Source: Pirellulales bacterium (GTDB taxonomy: Bacteria > Planctomycetota > Planctomycetia > Pirellulales > Thermoguttaceae). From it: a stretch of 32,532 bases of DNA. Below the pieces are notes generated by a model that worked only from the letters and a program-made list of their open reading frames with translations, made no database searches and was not told where the DNA came from. The position numbers and the translations under genes were made by a program. The stretch spans positions 1 through 32,532 of the forward strand of contig JAFGFF010000057.1 in the NCBI GenBank assembly GCA_016931075.1. Reading direction: 5' to 3'. This document shows, one piece after another, positions 1 to 7,655 of the stretch (within the stretch, counting starts at the first letter, position 1; the number at the start of each line of letters is the position of its first letter).

Positions 1-710
1 AGTTTCATTGCTTCGTCGATCTGGCCGGCGCGGGTCAGGTCGAACAGCCGCCGAGTCAGCTCGGGCACCACGCCGCTGGTCGCGTTTGTCCCGCCGTGGC
101 AGCCCAGCAGGAGCATCGGCACGAGCACCACGTCCCAACCGGTCAGGAAGACGAAGTCGGGCCGCACGGGCCGGACCGCCTGGATCATCCGCATCATGAA
201 CGGCAAGTCGCCCGACGAGTCCTTGATGCCCACGATCCGCTCCAACTCGGCCAGCCGGCGGATGGTCGGCACGTCGATCGGGCTGGCGAACATGGGGATG
301 TTGTAAAGCGTCACGTCGACCGGGCTGTTAAGCGCGATCTCACGAAAGTAGGCGTAGACCGACTCGGGGCTCAGTTTGTAATAAAACGGCGACACGATGG
401 CCACGGCCCGAACGCCCCACTCGGCGTACGTCTGGCAGGCTTCGATCGTTTCCCGCACGGTCGGCTCGGCGGCCCCGGCCAAGACCGGCACGCGCCCGGC
501 CGCCTGGTCGGTCACGATCTGGATGATTCGCCGCCGTTCGTCAGGCGAGAACCGGACGAACTCGCCGGTCGACCCGTTGGGATACAGCCCATGCACGCCT
601 TTGGCGATCAGCCAATCGACATAGCGTCGCAATTCGCTTTCGCAGATTTTTCCCTGGCCGTCCAGAGGGACCATGTGCGGAGTGAAGATGCCTTCGATAG
701 GCCCGGTCAT
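1..710 (-). CDS. DapA/NanA-family lyase (dihydrodipicolinate synthase-like), C-terminus outside window
   Basis: Class I aldolase of the dihydrodipicolinate synthase/N-acetylneuraminate lyase superfamily, which cleaves or condenses pyruvate with an aldehyde. The reverse strand translates from ATG at 710 to the window edge (about 236 residues of a family usually near 300). Visible motifs are GSTGEF at residues 46-51 (substrate carboxylate loop; the serine form is closer to sialic acid lyases than the GTTGE of lysine-pathway DapA), YNIP at 136-139 (catalytic Tyr) and GIKDSSGD with the Schiff-base Lys163. It diverges from a PfkB-type sugar kinase starting at 1142, which suggests sugar-acid catabolism (for example a keto-deoxy sugar acid or sialic acid) rather than lysine synthesis. 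The family is certain; the substrate is not. Confidence 0.9.
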   Translation of the reverse strand, partial: MTGPIEGIFTPHMVPLDGQGKICESELRRYVDWLIAKGVHGLYPNGSTGEFVRFSPDERRRIIQIVTDQAAGRVPVLAGAAEPTVRETIEACQTYAEWGVRAVAIVSPFYYKLSPESVYAYFREIALNSPVDVTLYNIPMFASPIDVPTIRRLAELERIVGIKDSSGDLPFMMRMIQAVRPVRPDFVFLTGWDVVLVPMLLLGCHGGTNATSGVVPELTRRLFDLTRAGQIDEAMK

Positions 711-947
711 GGGGAGGGCTCCTTGTGCCGCGCTCGACGGCTCACTTCGATCGATCAACAGCGTGAGCAAACAATGTAAGCAGGACAATGCAATCGGTGG
801 GATGGCCCGGTGGGCAGCCCGGTCTCGGGTTGGGACCACGCGGGGCGGGCCGCAATGAGACTATACCATTTTTACAGGTCCCGCCGGCTTGAAAAAGCCC
901 CGATGTCCGGGAAAATCCGTGCCATTGGCCCCTTTCCTACACCGACT

Positions 948-1055
948 GGGTGCCATGCTCAGACGACCGCTTCAGCGACGGATGAGCATGCTGGTGCTAC
1001 CAGCTCAAACAACATGCCCATCCCTCGTAAAAAGCGAGGTCTGGGCATGGCACCC
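948..1055. repeat. Palindromic element with three internal hairpins
   Basis: The outer inverted repeat is GGGTGCCATGC (948-958) against GCATGGCACCC (1045-1055), a perfect 11-bp match. Inside are hairpins at 954-990 (CATGCTCA/TGAGCATG), 991-1003 (CTGGT/ACCAG) and 1013-1049 (CATGCCCA and CCTCG paired with CGAGG and TGGGCATG). The last 8 bp, GGGTGCCA/TGGCACCC, are the same as the ends of the family 1 repeats elsewhere in the window. It occupies part of the 431-bp gap between two divergent genes, ending 86 bp before the kinase start. The rest of the gap (711-947 and 1056-1141) should hold both promoters, but none could be assigned. Confidence 0.7.
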
Positions 1056-1141
1056 CGCTCGTTTGACAGGGGGGGAATAGGCCTGTAGACTACGGCCTGG
1101 CTGGCCAGTCGATATGGAGCAAAAAGGAGCACAAGAGACGC

Positions 1142-2098
1142 ATGGCTGATGTAGGTTGCGCGGGCATTCTGGTGGCCGACACGATCTGTGGGCCGATCGA
1201 GCAGTTGCCTCACGAGGGAGAGTTGCTGGCCATCGACGCAATGCCCGTCAAGATCGGCGGGTGCGCGGCCAACGTGGCCATCGACCTGGCCCGGCAGGGC
1301 GTCAGCACCGACGTCTGCGGATGCGTCGGCAACGACGACGCGGCCGACGTCGTGCTCAACGGCCTCCAAACGGCCGGACTGGGCTGTGGGCAGGTCCGCC
1401 GTGTCGACACCCATCCCACTAGCAAAACGGTGATCCTCCTGGTCCAAGGCGAGGACCGGCGGTTCATCCACAGCTTCGGGGCCAATGCGGCCTTCGAGGT
1501 CGGGCATATCGACCGGACGTGGATCGACGGCCTGAAGGTCTTCTACCTCGGCGGGCTGTTCGCCATGCCGGCCGTCCGGACCGACGAGCTGGCCGAGTTG
1601 CTGAAGTACTGCCGGCAACGGGGCGTCGTTACAGTGGTCGACGTCGTCGTGCCTCACGACCTCACCGGTTTGGATGAACTGAAGCCTCTGCTCCCTCACA
1701 TCGACTACTTCCTGCCCAACGACGACGAAGCCCAACGGCTGACCGGTTCGTCGGACGTCGAGCAACAGATCCAGGCCTTTCTGGACCACGGCGTCGACAC
1801 GGTCATTATCACGCGAGGCCCCGATGGAGCGTTAGCCGCCAAGGGTTCGGAGCGGTGGGAAACCGGAGCGTTTTCGGTGGCTTGCATCGATCCTTCCGGC
1901 TCGGGCGACGCCTTCGACGCGGGCATCATCACGGGCATCCTCCGCCAATGGGACATGGCCCGGACCCTCCCATTCGCCGCCGCCCTGGGCGCCTCGGCCA
2001 CCACGGCGGTCGGCACCACCGACGGTGTCTTCACGCCCGAACAAGCCGAGGAGTTCCTGGCCCAGCAAAGCTTGGAAGTGAAGCACCGCTCAGTCTGA
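1142..2098 (+). CDS. PfkB-family carbohydrate kinase
   Basis: ATP-dependent sugar kinase of the ribokinase/PfkB fold, 318 residues, a normal length. The N-terminal signature is visible as GGCAANVAIDLARQG near residues 39-53, and the C-terminal signature as DPSGSGDAFDAG, with the catalytic base Asp at about residue 256. The anion hole normally reads T-G-A-G-D; here it is S-G-S-G-D, a mild variation. The ATG at 1142 has a purine-rich stretch (AAAAAGGAG) upstream at rather long spacing. The divergent DapA/NanA-type aldolase suggests the two act on one sugar-acid route, the kinase phosphorylating what the aldolase yields or consumes. The exact substrate cannot be read from the sequence. Confidence 0.9.
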   Translation: MADVGCAGILVADTICGPIEQLPHEGELLAIDAMPVKIGGCAANVAIDLARQGVSTDVCGCVGNDDAADVVLNGLQTAGLGCGQVRRVDTHPTSKTVILLVQGEDRRFIHSFGANAAFEVGHIDRTWIDGLKVFYLGGLFAMPAVRTDELAELLKYCRQRGVVTVVDVVVPHDLTGLDELKPLLPHIDYFLPNDDEAQRLTGSSDVEQQIQAFLDHGVDTVIITRGPDGALAAKGSERWETGAFSVACIDPSGSGDAFDAGIITGILRQWDMARTLPFAAALGASATTAVGTTDGVFTPEQAEEFLAQQSLEVKHRSV

Positions 2099-2450
2099 GC
2101 CGCAAGGGTGGCAAAAGTGGATTAACACGAGGAAGCTACGCCCGGGTGCTGCCTCCAATGGCTCAAACCTCCCCAGCAGAGGGACGCTCGGGCACATGAA
2201 ACAAACGAGATTCCGTCTTCTAGCGTAGAAATCTACTCAGTTGCTAGACATTGATAAGGGGCAACGCTATGCTACTCATCACTTCATCACTGTGAGTCTG
2301 GATCGCAATGGTTCAATTGGTCACGAGCCTTATCGGCCTGGTCGTGACACCACTACGCAAGAAACGAACGGCTGTAAGCCTTGCGAAGGCGAAATCAAGG
2401 CCTGCGACTTTTCCAGCCCAAAGTCCGTGCTACTTCATAAGGAGGCAACT
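2099..2450. other. Intergenic region before the dockerin/PEP-CTERM gene
   Basis: 352 bp without a convincing gene. An open frame extends upstream in phase with the next gene to a TTG at 2241, but its residues look unlike a signal peptide and a strong ribosome binding site (AAGGAGG, 2439-2445) supports the ATG at 2451 instead. Base composition is more AT-rich than the flanking genes. Small imperfect hairpins occur, but no known riboswitch motif was recognised. Confidence 0.5.
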
Positions 2451-3416
2451 ATGTTGAGGACGTCTTTCTCCACGTTGGCGGCCGTTCTATTGATGGGCAA
2501 TGTCTCCTACGGCCTGGTTACGCTTAGCTACACGCAGAACTCCGACCCGGCGCCGGGGTACAAGAGCTACACTGTCCAGGCGACGGGCGTGGGCATCAAC
2601 GTTCTGGGAGGCTTCGAGATAATCGGCGACGTCTACCAGGTGTGGACCGACGAGGAGACACAGAGTGAATGGCTCTATAACTACGACGGCAATACACCGG
2701 GCCATCCAATGGATAGCCATGTCGCCTTCGGTGCCGGCGCCAGTGACCGACTTGCCGACATGCCCAACACCTACGGGGGTATCCCGGAACCATGGTTTAC
2801 GCACGAACACATTTACGAAGGCGGCACCGAGGGACTCGGCGATCTCCGCAACGGGGGAGGGCTCTCTGGAGGTGTAACGACCTCACAAGTCTACACGGGC
2901 TCCATGCTTCCGGGCGACGCGAACGGTGACGAAATCGTCGACGCGATGGATCTTCAAATTCTATCTGCTAACTGGTATCATGTTGGCGCAGGGGGCTGGG
3001 TAGAGGGCGATTTCGACGGCGACGGCTTTGTCGGACCGGTCGATGCCTCGGTCCTGGCCGCCCATTGGCATTGGCACCTTGAGCCAATGGGCGATCCAGC
3101 CGGCGGTTGCGAATACACCGGAATGAACGACGGCGGCGGTACGTCCGAAAGCGATGCCTATCTTTCTCTCGGCACGCCTTCCGAAACGGCAACCACCGTC
3201 GACTTGTTGCACCTTGTTGTTCCTGAAGGCGCCATGGTGGCCGTAGAATTGGAACTCATCACAACCGAATATCATGCGCAGACGGGCTACTACACGAACA
3301 TCACCTCGTATTGCTTCGCTGGGGAAAGTGCTCTGATCGTGCCCGAGCCGAGCACGCTTGCCCTGCTCGTCATGGGCATCGCGGGCCTGGCCGTCATGCG
3401 GCAGCGCAAGCGGTAA
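2451..3416 (+). CDS. Secreted protein with dockerin-like segment and PEP-CTERM tail
   Basis: A 321-residue exported protein of unknown function. The start at 2451 is set by AAGGAGG five bases upstream and gives a signal peptide (MLRTSFSTLAAVLLMGNVSYG, charged n-region, hydrophobic core). The middle, around residues 150-205, has two Asp/Gly/Asn-rich calcium-loop-like stretches (GDANGDEIVDAMD and GDFDGDGFVGPVD), as in type I dockerin repeats. The C-terminus carries VPEPSTLALL, a hydrophobic helix and an Arg/Lys-rich end, the PEP-CTERM signal that exosortase systems recognise. This pairing is frequent in Planctomycetota surface proteins. No catalytic motif was seen. A structural or surface-attachment role is inferred only. 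Confidence 0.88.
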   Translation: MLRTSFSTLAAVLLMGNVSYGLVTLSYTQNSDPAPGYKSYTVQATGVGINVLGGFEIIGDVYQVWTDEETQSEWLYNYDGNTPGHPMDSHVAFGAGASDRLADMPNTYGGIPEPWFTHEHIYEGGTEGLGDLRNGGGLSGGVTTSQVYTGSMLPGDANGDEIVDAMDLQILSANWYHVGAGGWVEGDFDGDGFVGPVDASVLAAHWHWHLEPMGDPAGGCEYTGMNDGGGTSESDAYLSLGTPSETATTVDLLHLVVPEGAMVAVELELITTEYHAQTGYYTNITSYCFAGESALIVPEPSTLALLVMGIAGLAVMRQRKR

Positions 3417-3455
3417 AGGGCCATCGGCCTTTCTCGATCGAGGCTGCTAGTTCGC

Positions 3456-3472
3456 GAAGAGGAACACTCTTC
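3456..3472. terminator. Possible bidirectional terminator between convergent genes
   Basis: GAAGAG (3456-3461), a five-base loop and CTCTTC (3467-3472) form a short hairpin between the convergent ends of the PEP-CTERM gene and the Mrp ATPase gene. A second imperfect hairpin, AAAGGGCC/GGCCTTT, lies just after the PEP-CTERM stop. Neither has a long T-run, so the call rests mainly on position. Confidence 0.3.
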
Positions 3473-3499
3473 TTCGACGAGCCGCTTATCGCCTCGTGT

Positions 3500-4348
3500 C
3501 TACTTCGCTTCGTGCGCGGCCAGGATAGTCTTGACCACGGCGGCGAAGGCTCGAGCAGCCGGTCCCTGGCCGTCGGGATCCAGGGGCGGGGCGCCAGCGT
3601 CACCGGCGGTGACGACATCGGGATCAATAGGGATTGAGCCGAGCAGGGGGACGTTCATCTCTTCGGCCAGGGCCTTGCCGCCGCCCGACTTGAACAGGTC
3701 GATGTGTTCGCCGCACTTCGGGCAGACCAGGCCGCTCATGTTCTCGAGGATGCCGCGGATCGGCAACGAGACGGCCTCGCAGAACGAGATGCACCGGCGG
3801 ACGTCGGCCACGGCGACCTGCTGGGGCGTGGTCACGACAATGGCTTCGGCTCTTGGACCGATGAGCTGGGTGACCGACAGCGGTTCGTCGCCCGTGCCCG
3901 GCGGCGAGTCGACCACCAGATAATCGAGTTGCCCCCACATCACATCCTTGAGGAACTGCCGGATCAAGCTGTACTTGCGCGGCCCTCGCCAGATGACCGG
4001 CTCGCGGCCCGAGGGCAGCAGGAACCCGATCGACATCACGGCCAGCCCGTCCTTGAAGCCGACCGGCAGGATCTCTTCGCCCAGGAGCGAAAGCTGCTGT
4101 CCGACCAGGCCCATAATGCCCGGAATGCTGGGGCCGTGCACGTCGATGTCCAACAGTCCGACCTTTTTTCCTGCCCGGGCCAGCGCGATGGCCAGGCTGG
4201 CCGCCACCGTGCTCTTGCCGACGCCCCCCTTGCCCGAAAGGACCAGCAGTTTATGGCCGATCTGATCCATCCGGTCCGCGAGCATCTTCTCCTCGCGCTG
4301 TTGTTCCGACTGATCGATCATGGGCAGGTCGTGGGAAGACGACGACAT
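3500..4348 (-). CDS. mrp: Mrp/NBP35-family iron-sulfur cluster carrier ATPase
   Basis: P-loop ATPase of the Mrp/ApbC/NBP35 family, 282 residues, which binds and transfers Fe-S clusters as a dimer. The deviant Walker A GKGGVGKS is at residues 39-46, the Asp switch (LDIDVHGPSIP) near 66-76, VVDSPPGTGDE near 145-154, and the cluster-ligating CPKC at 209-212. The ATG at 4348 has AAAGGA eight bases upstream. It is the last gene of the minus-strand ORP-like run, 54 bp after the MinD-type ATPase. In Desulfovibrio an Mrp-type protein belongs to the orange protein complex, so a role in building or delivering a metal cluster to the NifX-like proteins is likely, though housekeeping Fe-S delivery is also possible. 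Confidence 0.9.
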   Translation of the reverse strand: MSSSSHDLPMIDQSEQQREEKMLADRMDQIGHKLLVLSGKGGVGKSTVAASLAIALARAGKKVGLLDIDVHGPSIPGIMGLVGQQLSLLGEEILPVGFKDGLAVMSIGFLLPSGREPVIWRGPRKYSLIRQFLKDVMWGQLDYLVVDSPPGTGDEPLSVTQLIGPRAEAIVVTTPQQVAVADVRRCISFCEAVSLPIRGILENMSGLVCPKCGEHIDLFKSGGGKALAEEMNVPLLGSIPIDPDVVTAGDAGAPPLDPDGQGPAARAFAAVVKTILAAHEAK

Positions 4349-4402
4349 TCGGTGGTCCTTTCTTGATGCGTAGTTGAATTCTCTGACTCTATGTAGCCGC
4401 GT

Positions 4403-5317
4403 TCACAGAACGACCAACGGGCTCGATTCGCTCAGCTGGTCGGAGACGCTTTTCCAGACGGCCCGCACGTCAGCGCCCGCGCCGGCTTGGGTGTACTCGG
4501 CCAGGGACTGCTTATGGATCTGGGCTTCGGTCACAGACCGATCGTAGCGGATTCGGCCCACGGGCTCAACGCCCAGCCCCCGGGCGTGGGTCTCCATCTC
4601 GTCGGCCAACTCGGCGTTCAGGTCCCACTTGTTCACGCAGAGGAGCGTGCGGATGCCGAAGTGGCAGGTCAGCCCAGCAACCCGGCCCAAATCGTGCAGC
4701 CCGCTGAGCGTCGGTTCGCTCACCACCAGGACCAAGCCCGCTCCGGTGATCGACGCAATGACCGGGCAGCCGATGCCCGGCGACCCGTCGACGAGAAGCA
4801 GATCGCGTCCCTGCTCGTCGGCCACTCGTTTTGCCTCACGGCGGACCAGGCTGACCAGCTTGCCTGAGTTCTCCTCGGCGATGCCCAACGCGGCGTGGAC
4901 CATGGGACCGAATCGGGTTTCGGAAACGAACCACTGCCCGTTGTCGACGGGGCCGAACTCGATGGCCTCTTCGGCACAGAACCACGCGCATATGCCGCAG
5001 CCTTCGCAGGCGATTGGATCGATGCGAAACGTCTTTGCCACGCGGCCATTGCCCGGGCCGTCGAAGTAAACGGCGTCGAATCGGCAGATTTCCTCGCACT
5101 TGCCGCAAGCCGTGCAATGGCCCGGCATGATTCGGGCCCTCGACCCGCCGGAAAAGCGATTCCGCTGGACGATCGTCGGCCCGAGCACCAGGTGCAAGTC
5201 GGCCGCATCGACGTCGCAGTCGGCCAGCACGGGCCGGTCGGCCAGCGCGGCGAACGACGCCACGACGGACGTCTTGCCCGTGCCTCCCTTGCCGCTGATG
5301 ACGACCAATTCTTTCAT
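4403..5317 (-). CDS. MinD-family ATPase with two inserted 4Fe-4S clusters (ORP-type)
   Basis: A 304-residue ATPase with GKGGTGKT at residues 9-16 and an inserted ferredoxin domain with cysteines at 68, 71, 74, 78 and 104, 107, 110, 114, the spacing of two 4Fe-4S clusters. VDGSPGIGCPV near residues 175-185 matches the switch region of this subfamily. Its ATG overlaps the stop codon of the upstream ATPase gene (ATGA), so the two are translationally coupled and probably form a heterodimer. Paired ferredoxin-MinD ATPases are a hallmark of the ORP loci of sulfate reducers and related clusters in other anaerobes. A role in ATP-driven cluster assembly or electron delivery is inferred from family and context. 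Confidence 0.9.
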   Translation of the reverse strand: MKELVVISGKGGTGKTSVVASFAALADRPVLADCDVDAADLHLVLGPTIVQRNRFSGGSRARIMPGHCTACGKCEEICRFDAVYFDGPGNGRVAKTFRIDPIACEGCGICAWFCAEEAIEFGPVDNGQWFVSETRFGPMVHAALGIAEENSGKLVSLVRREAKRVADEQGRDLLLVDGSPGIGCPVIASITGAGLVLVVSEPTLSGLHDLGRVAGLTCHFGIRTLLCVNKWDLNAELADEMETHARGLGVEPVGRIRYDRSVTEAQIHKQSLAEYTQAGAGADVRAVWKSVSDQLSESSPLVVL

Positions 5318-6168
5318 GCCGCACCGCCTGGATTGGATTGAATGATTTCGAGCAACTGTGTGAACCTCTGGGCATGTTCCGGCGAGACGTCGGCTGCCAT
5401 GACGCCGCGCGAGTAGGCCTCGGCCAGTTCGCGGTCGTCGGGGATTTCGGCCAGGATGGGCACCCGTTGGGCCTGGCAGTAGGCGTGCAGCTCGCTGCCG
5501 TTCAGACCGGCCCGATTGACCACGACGCCAAAAGGCCGCCCGAGCAGCCGGACCATTTCAATCGCTAGCTTCAGGTCGTGCAGTCCGAAGGGCGTCGGTT
5601 CGGTCACCAGGAGAACGAAATCGGCCTCGCGGACCGCTTCGATCACCGGGCACGACGTGCCGGGCGGGGCGTCGATAATCGTTAGGTCGGCTTCGACCTC
5701 CGTCGCCTTGACCGCCCGAATGACTGGAGGGCTCATCGGATGGCCGATGTTCAACAGCCCGTGGGCGAACTGGATCGCTTCGGCCTGGCCTGTTTCGAGC
5801 GTGCCAATCTCGCGCGATGTCTCGCGGATCGCTCCCACCGGACAGACCAACAAGCACCCACCGCAACTGTGACACATCTCCGGATAGGTCAGGATCTGGT
5901 CCCCGACGCGGACGATCGCGCTGAATCGGCAGATCTCGCCGCACTTGCCGCAGAGGATGCACCGCGTGGCGTCGACCTGGGGAATCAACGATCCGACGGG
6001 CTTCCGCTCGGTGATCCGGGGCTTGAGAAAGAGGTGTCCGTTGGGCTCCTCGACGTCGCAGTCGAGATAGGCCACGCGCTGCCCGGCCCGCGAGGCCACC
6101 AGGGCCAGATTCGTGGCCACGGTCGTCTTGCCCGTCCCCCCTTTGCCGCTGGCGATGGCGATTTGCAT
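5314..6168 (-). CDS. MinD-family ATPase with two inserted 4Fe-4S clusters (ORP-type partner)
   Basis: A 284-residue paralogue of the next gene downstream. The deviant Walker A GKGGTGKT is at residues 8-15. The ferredoxin insert has cysteines at 70, 73, 76, 80 and 99, 102, 105, 109. IDAPPGTSCPVIEA follows in the central domain. The start is taken as ATG at 6168 (MQIAIASGKGG). An in-frame TTG at 6183 would add five residues and neither has a strong ribosome binding site. The last bases overlap the ATG of the partner gene by four. The fold is that of ParA/MinD ATPases, but the Fe-S insert points to redox or metallocluster chemistry rather than cell division. Confidence 0.9.
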   Translation of the reverse strand: MQIAIASGKGGTGKTTVATNLALVASRAGQRVAYLDCDVEEPNGHLFLKPRITERKPVGSLIPQVDATRCILCGKCGEICRFSAIVRVGDQILTYPEMCHSCGGCLLVCPVGAIRETSREIGTLETGQAEAIQFAHGLLNIGHPMSPPVIRAVKATEVEADLTIIDAPPGTSCPVIEAVREADFVLLVTEPTPFGLHDLKLAIEMVRLLGRPFGVVVNRAGLNGSELHAYCQAQRVPILAEIPDDRELAEAYSRGVMAADVSPEHAQRFTQLLEIIQSNPGGAA

Positions 6169-6218
6169 GGGTGTACTACTCAAAGGGTTCTTCTAATTGG
6201 CCACGGCACGACGAATAG

Positions 6219-6287
6219 GCGGGCGCCATGGCAAGGTTTGCTCTTGTGGTCCAGAACAAGAGCGAACAAGCCGTCCATGGCGCCCGC
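6219..6287. repeat. Long palindrome between trmO-like gene and MinD ATPase gene
   Basis: GCGGGCGCCATGG (6219-6231) pairs perfectly with CCATGGCGCCCGC (6275-6287). Inside, TTGCTCTTGT pairs with AACAAGAGCGAA around a loop near 6250-6256. The full 69-bp palindrome lies in the 124-bp gap between two same-strand genes. It has no T-run, so simple termination is doubtful. RNA processing, attenuation, or another repeat family are options. Confidence 0.65.
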
Positions 6288-6292
6288 GAGTA

Positions 6293-6805
6293 TCATGCAT
6301 GTTCCTCGTGCCCGGTTGAGCCTTTCCAGCCGCGTTGTCCGCGTTGCCGGGCCGTTTGTTCGTCGACGTCGTCTTGCCAGCCGTTTCGGGTCGTGTCAAT
6401 GCGATCGAATCGGGCCGTGTAAGGCTTGATGTCCAGGACGGGTGTTCCATTGAGCATGTCGACGTCCGTCACATAAAGCACGTTTCCCTCGCGGCGGAGC
6501 AATCTCACAATGCTCAGGCCGATCGGATTGGGCCGACACGGCGCCCGGGTGGCGAAAACGCCCCGCTCGACGTCCTGCAAGAACGGCTTGACGGTCAACC
6601 TCGGCTCGGTTGCCAGATGCAAATGGCAAAACAAGTAAACGTGAGAGAACGCTTCCAAATCGCAAAGCCCGTCGGCGAACTCGGGGAAGACCTCGACACG
6701 GCCTTCGCATCCTTCGGCATAGACCGGCTGAATCGGCGTGTCTTCGGCCCGGGTATGCGGGCTTCGGAGCACGCCGATGGGCCGGTAGCTGATGACGTCT
6801 TTCAT
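6293..6805 (-). CDS. trmO: TrmO-like (TsaA/YaeB) tRNA methyltransferase
   Basis: A 170-residue protein of the TsaA/TrmO family. Characterised members methylate N6-threonylcarbamoyladenosine at position 37 of tRNA using S-adenosylmethionine within a beta-barrel rather than a Rossmann fold. Family motifs are IGVLRSPH at residues 10-17, CRPNPIGLS at 90-98 and DIKPYTARFD at 125-134. The ATG at 6805 follows AAGG. The open frame continues upstream through two repeats, but that extension is an artefact. It lies within the ORP-like cluster, where a tRNA enzyme is unexpected; a modified role in metal or SAM chemistry is conceivable but unproven. The C-terminus is about 60 residues shorter than the E. 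coli enzyme. Confidence 0.85.
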   Translation of the reverse strand: MKDVISYRPIGVLRSPHTRAEDTPIQPVYAEGCEGRVEVFPEFADGLCDLEAFSHVYLFCHLHLATEPRLTVKPFLQDVERGVFATRAPCRPNPIGLSIVRLLRREGNVLYVTDVDMLNGTPVLDIKPYTARFDRIDTTRNGWQDDVDEQTARQRGQRGWKGSTGHEEHA

Positions 6806-6824
6806 GTTGTGCCTTGTTTCGCGT

Positions 6825-6902
6825 GTGTGCCACTGGCTCTGCCAGTGCTCTTGGAGGGCCACGCTCTGTCGTGGCCGGGCCCGCACACTCACGGACGCGA
6901 CC
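6825..6902 (+). repeat. Family 2 twin-hairpin repeat, right half truncated
   Basis: It begins with the palindrome GCCACTGGC-TCT-GCCAGTG (about 6829-6847) and continues with TGGAGGG followed by the hairpin GGCCACG-CTCTGT-CGTGGCC. The second hairpin starts with GGACGCGAC and then stops, abutting the family 1 copy at 6907. The same order of parts occurs at 28811-28902 and, reversed, at 19027-19137. The two repeats together fill most of the 216-bp gap between the trmO-like and DUF5320-like genes. Confidence 0.75.
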
Positions 6903-6906
6903 ACAA

Positions 6907-6986
6907 GGGTGCTACTGCTGGCTTGTCCAGCAGTGTTTTCGGGGCAAACGCGGCTCACACTGCTGGACAAGCCAGCAGCGGCACCC
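6907..6986. repeat. Family 1 twin-hairpin repeat, copy 1
   Basis: An 80-bp element. The left arm (6907-6935) and right arm (6958-6986) are inverted copies about 29 bp long ending in GGGTGC and GCACCC. Each arm also contains its own hairpin, CTGCTGG-CTTGT-CCAGCAG. A 22-bp central spacer differs between copies. Two arm positions differ from the other copies (GGGTGCTAC and GCGGCACCC), showing divergence. It directly follows a truncated family 2 repeat. Confidence 0.85.
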
Positions 6987-7021
6987 TTTTCAAACCACGC
7001 TCGTAAGTTTCGTCCTGTTTG

Positions 7022-7390
7022 TCAATTACCCGTACTTGCCGGCGATTGAAGCTCGTCGAGCCGCTGCTTGATCTGTTCCAGCGAACTGCCGAGCATTTCG
7101 GCCTGCTGCCGGAGCAGGGCAATCTCTTCCTCGCGAGTCTCGACCGGTTGTGCCGGCGCTACGGGCGGCACGGCCGCCGCGGCGCGTTGCCATCCGGTCA
7201 AACCGGTGGCGTAAAAGCGATGGCGCCAACCGCGCCCGCCGCCGAATCCGCCGCCTCGACCGAATCCACGTCCGAAGCCTCGGCCGGGGCCGTTCATGGT
7301 GCCGGGCACGGGATAGCCGGCGCAGTAGCCGGCCCCACGCCCGGTCATCGGGCCTTGGCCCATCGGTCCTGTTCTGTCTCCACCTGGCAT
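7022..7390 (-). CDS. DUF5320-like small Gly/Arg-rich protein with C-terminal coiled coil
   Basis: A 122-residue protein. The N-terminus (MPGGDRTGPMGQGPMTGRG, then a Cys at about 23) matches the start of DUF5320 proteins, small proteins that accompany NifX-like and Mrp genes in anaerobes. Residues 35-60 are Gly/Arg/Phe-rich, followed by a Pro/Ala linker and a helix near 85-118 with coiled-coil character (EEEIALLRQQAEMLGSSLEQ and onward). The ATG at 7390 has AAAGGAG upstream at good spacing. It lies 25 bp after another DUF5320-like gene. The molecular role of the family is not known to me; a structural partner for the cluster proteins is a guess. Confidence 0.82.
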   Translation of the reverse strand: MPGGDRTGPMGQGPMTGRGAGYCAGYPVPGTMNGPGRGFGRGFGRGGGFGGGRGWRHRFYATGLTGWQRAAAAVPPVAPAQPVETREEEIALLRQQAEMLGSSLEQIKQRLDELQSPASTGN

Positions 7391-7415
7391 GATCAGGCTC
7401 CTTTCAAACGAATGG

Positions 7416-7595
7416 TTACTGGTTTTGTCCGCGTCCTTGCCCTTGTCCACCTCCCTGTCCTCGGCCACGACCTTTTCCCTTTCCGCGGCCGGAACCTTGA
7501 GCCCCTTGTTTTCCTTGTCCTGCCCCGCAAGGGCCCTGTCCCCGGCCCGTGCCGGCGCCCTTGCCGTCTGGGCCCGTTCCGTCTTTACCTGGCAT
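7416..7595 (-). CDS. Very short DUF5320-like Gly/Gln/Arg-rich protein
   Basis: A 59-residue protein starting MPGKDGTGPDGKGAGTGRGQ, the same opening as its downstream neighbour. After one Cys it is almost entirely Gly, Arg, Lys and Gln in GxG/GRG steps. The ATG at 7595 follows AAGGGGGA at suitable spacing, whereas the open frame running up to 7655 has no such site. Low-complexity composition makes homology hard to judge, but the start, ribosome site and position between the DUF89 gene and the second DUF5320-like gene support it. Its tail resembles the C-terminal tail of the NifX-like protein at 9438-9923. Confidence 0.75.
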   Translation of the reverse strand: MPGKDGTGPDGKGAGTGRGQGPCGAGQGKQGAQGSGRGKGKGRGRGQGGGQGQGRGQNQ

Positions 7596-7655
7596 TATTT
7601 GTCCCCCTTGAAAAAGACCCTTGATGAAACCACATCCTTGTCTTTGCTCAACCAC

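Noticed and set aside
2260-2440. Cyclic-di-GMP riboswitch in the leader of the dockerin/PEP-CTERM gene
   Set aside because: Some short G/A-rich stretches are reminiscent, but the two-helix core with its conserved bases could not be built.
2241-2450. Upstream extension of the dockerin/PEP-CTERM gene to a TTG
   Set aside because: AAGGAGG and a proper signal peptide at 2451 make the shorter start far more likely.
6907-6986. Family 1 repeats as CRISPR repeats
   Set aside because: Copies are dispersed over 23 kb, each is a single inverted pair rather than a regular array, and no cas gene is present.
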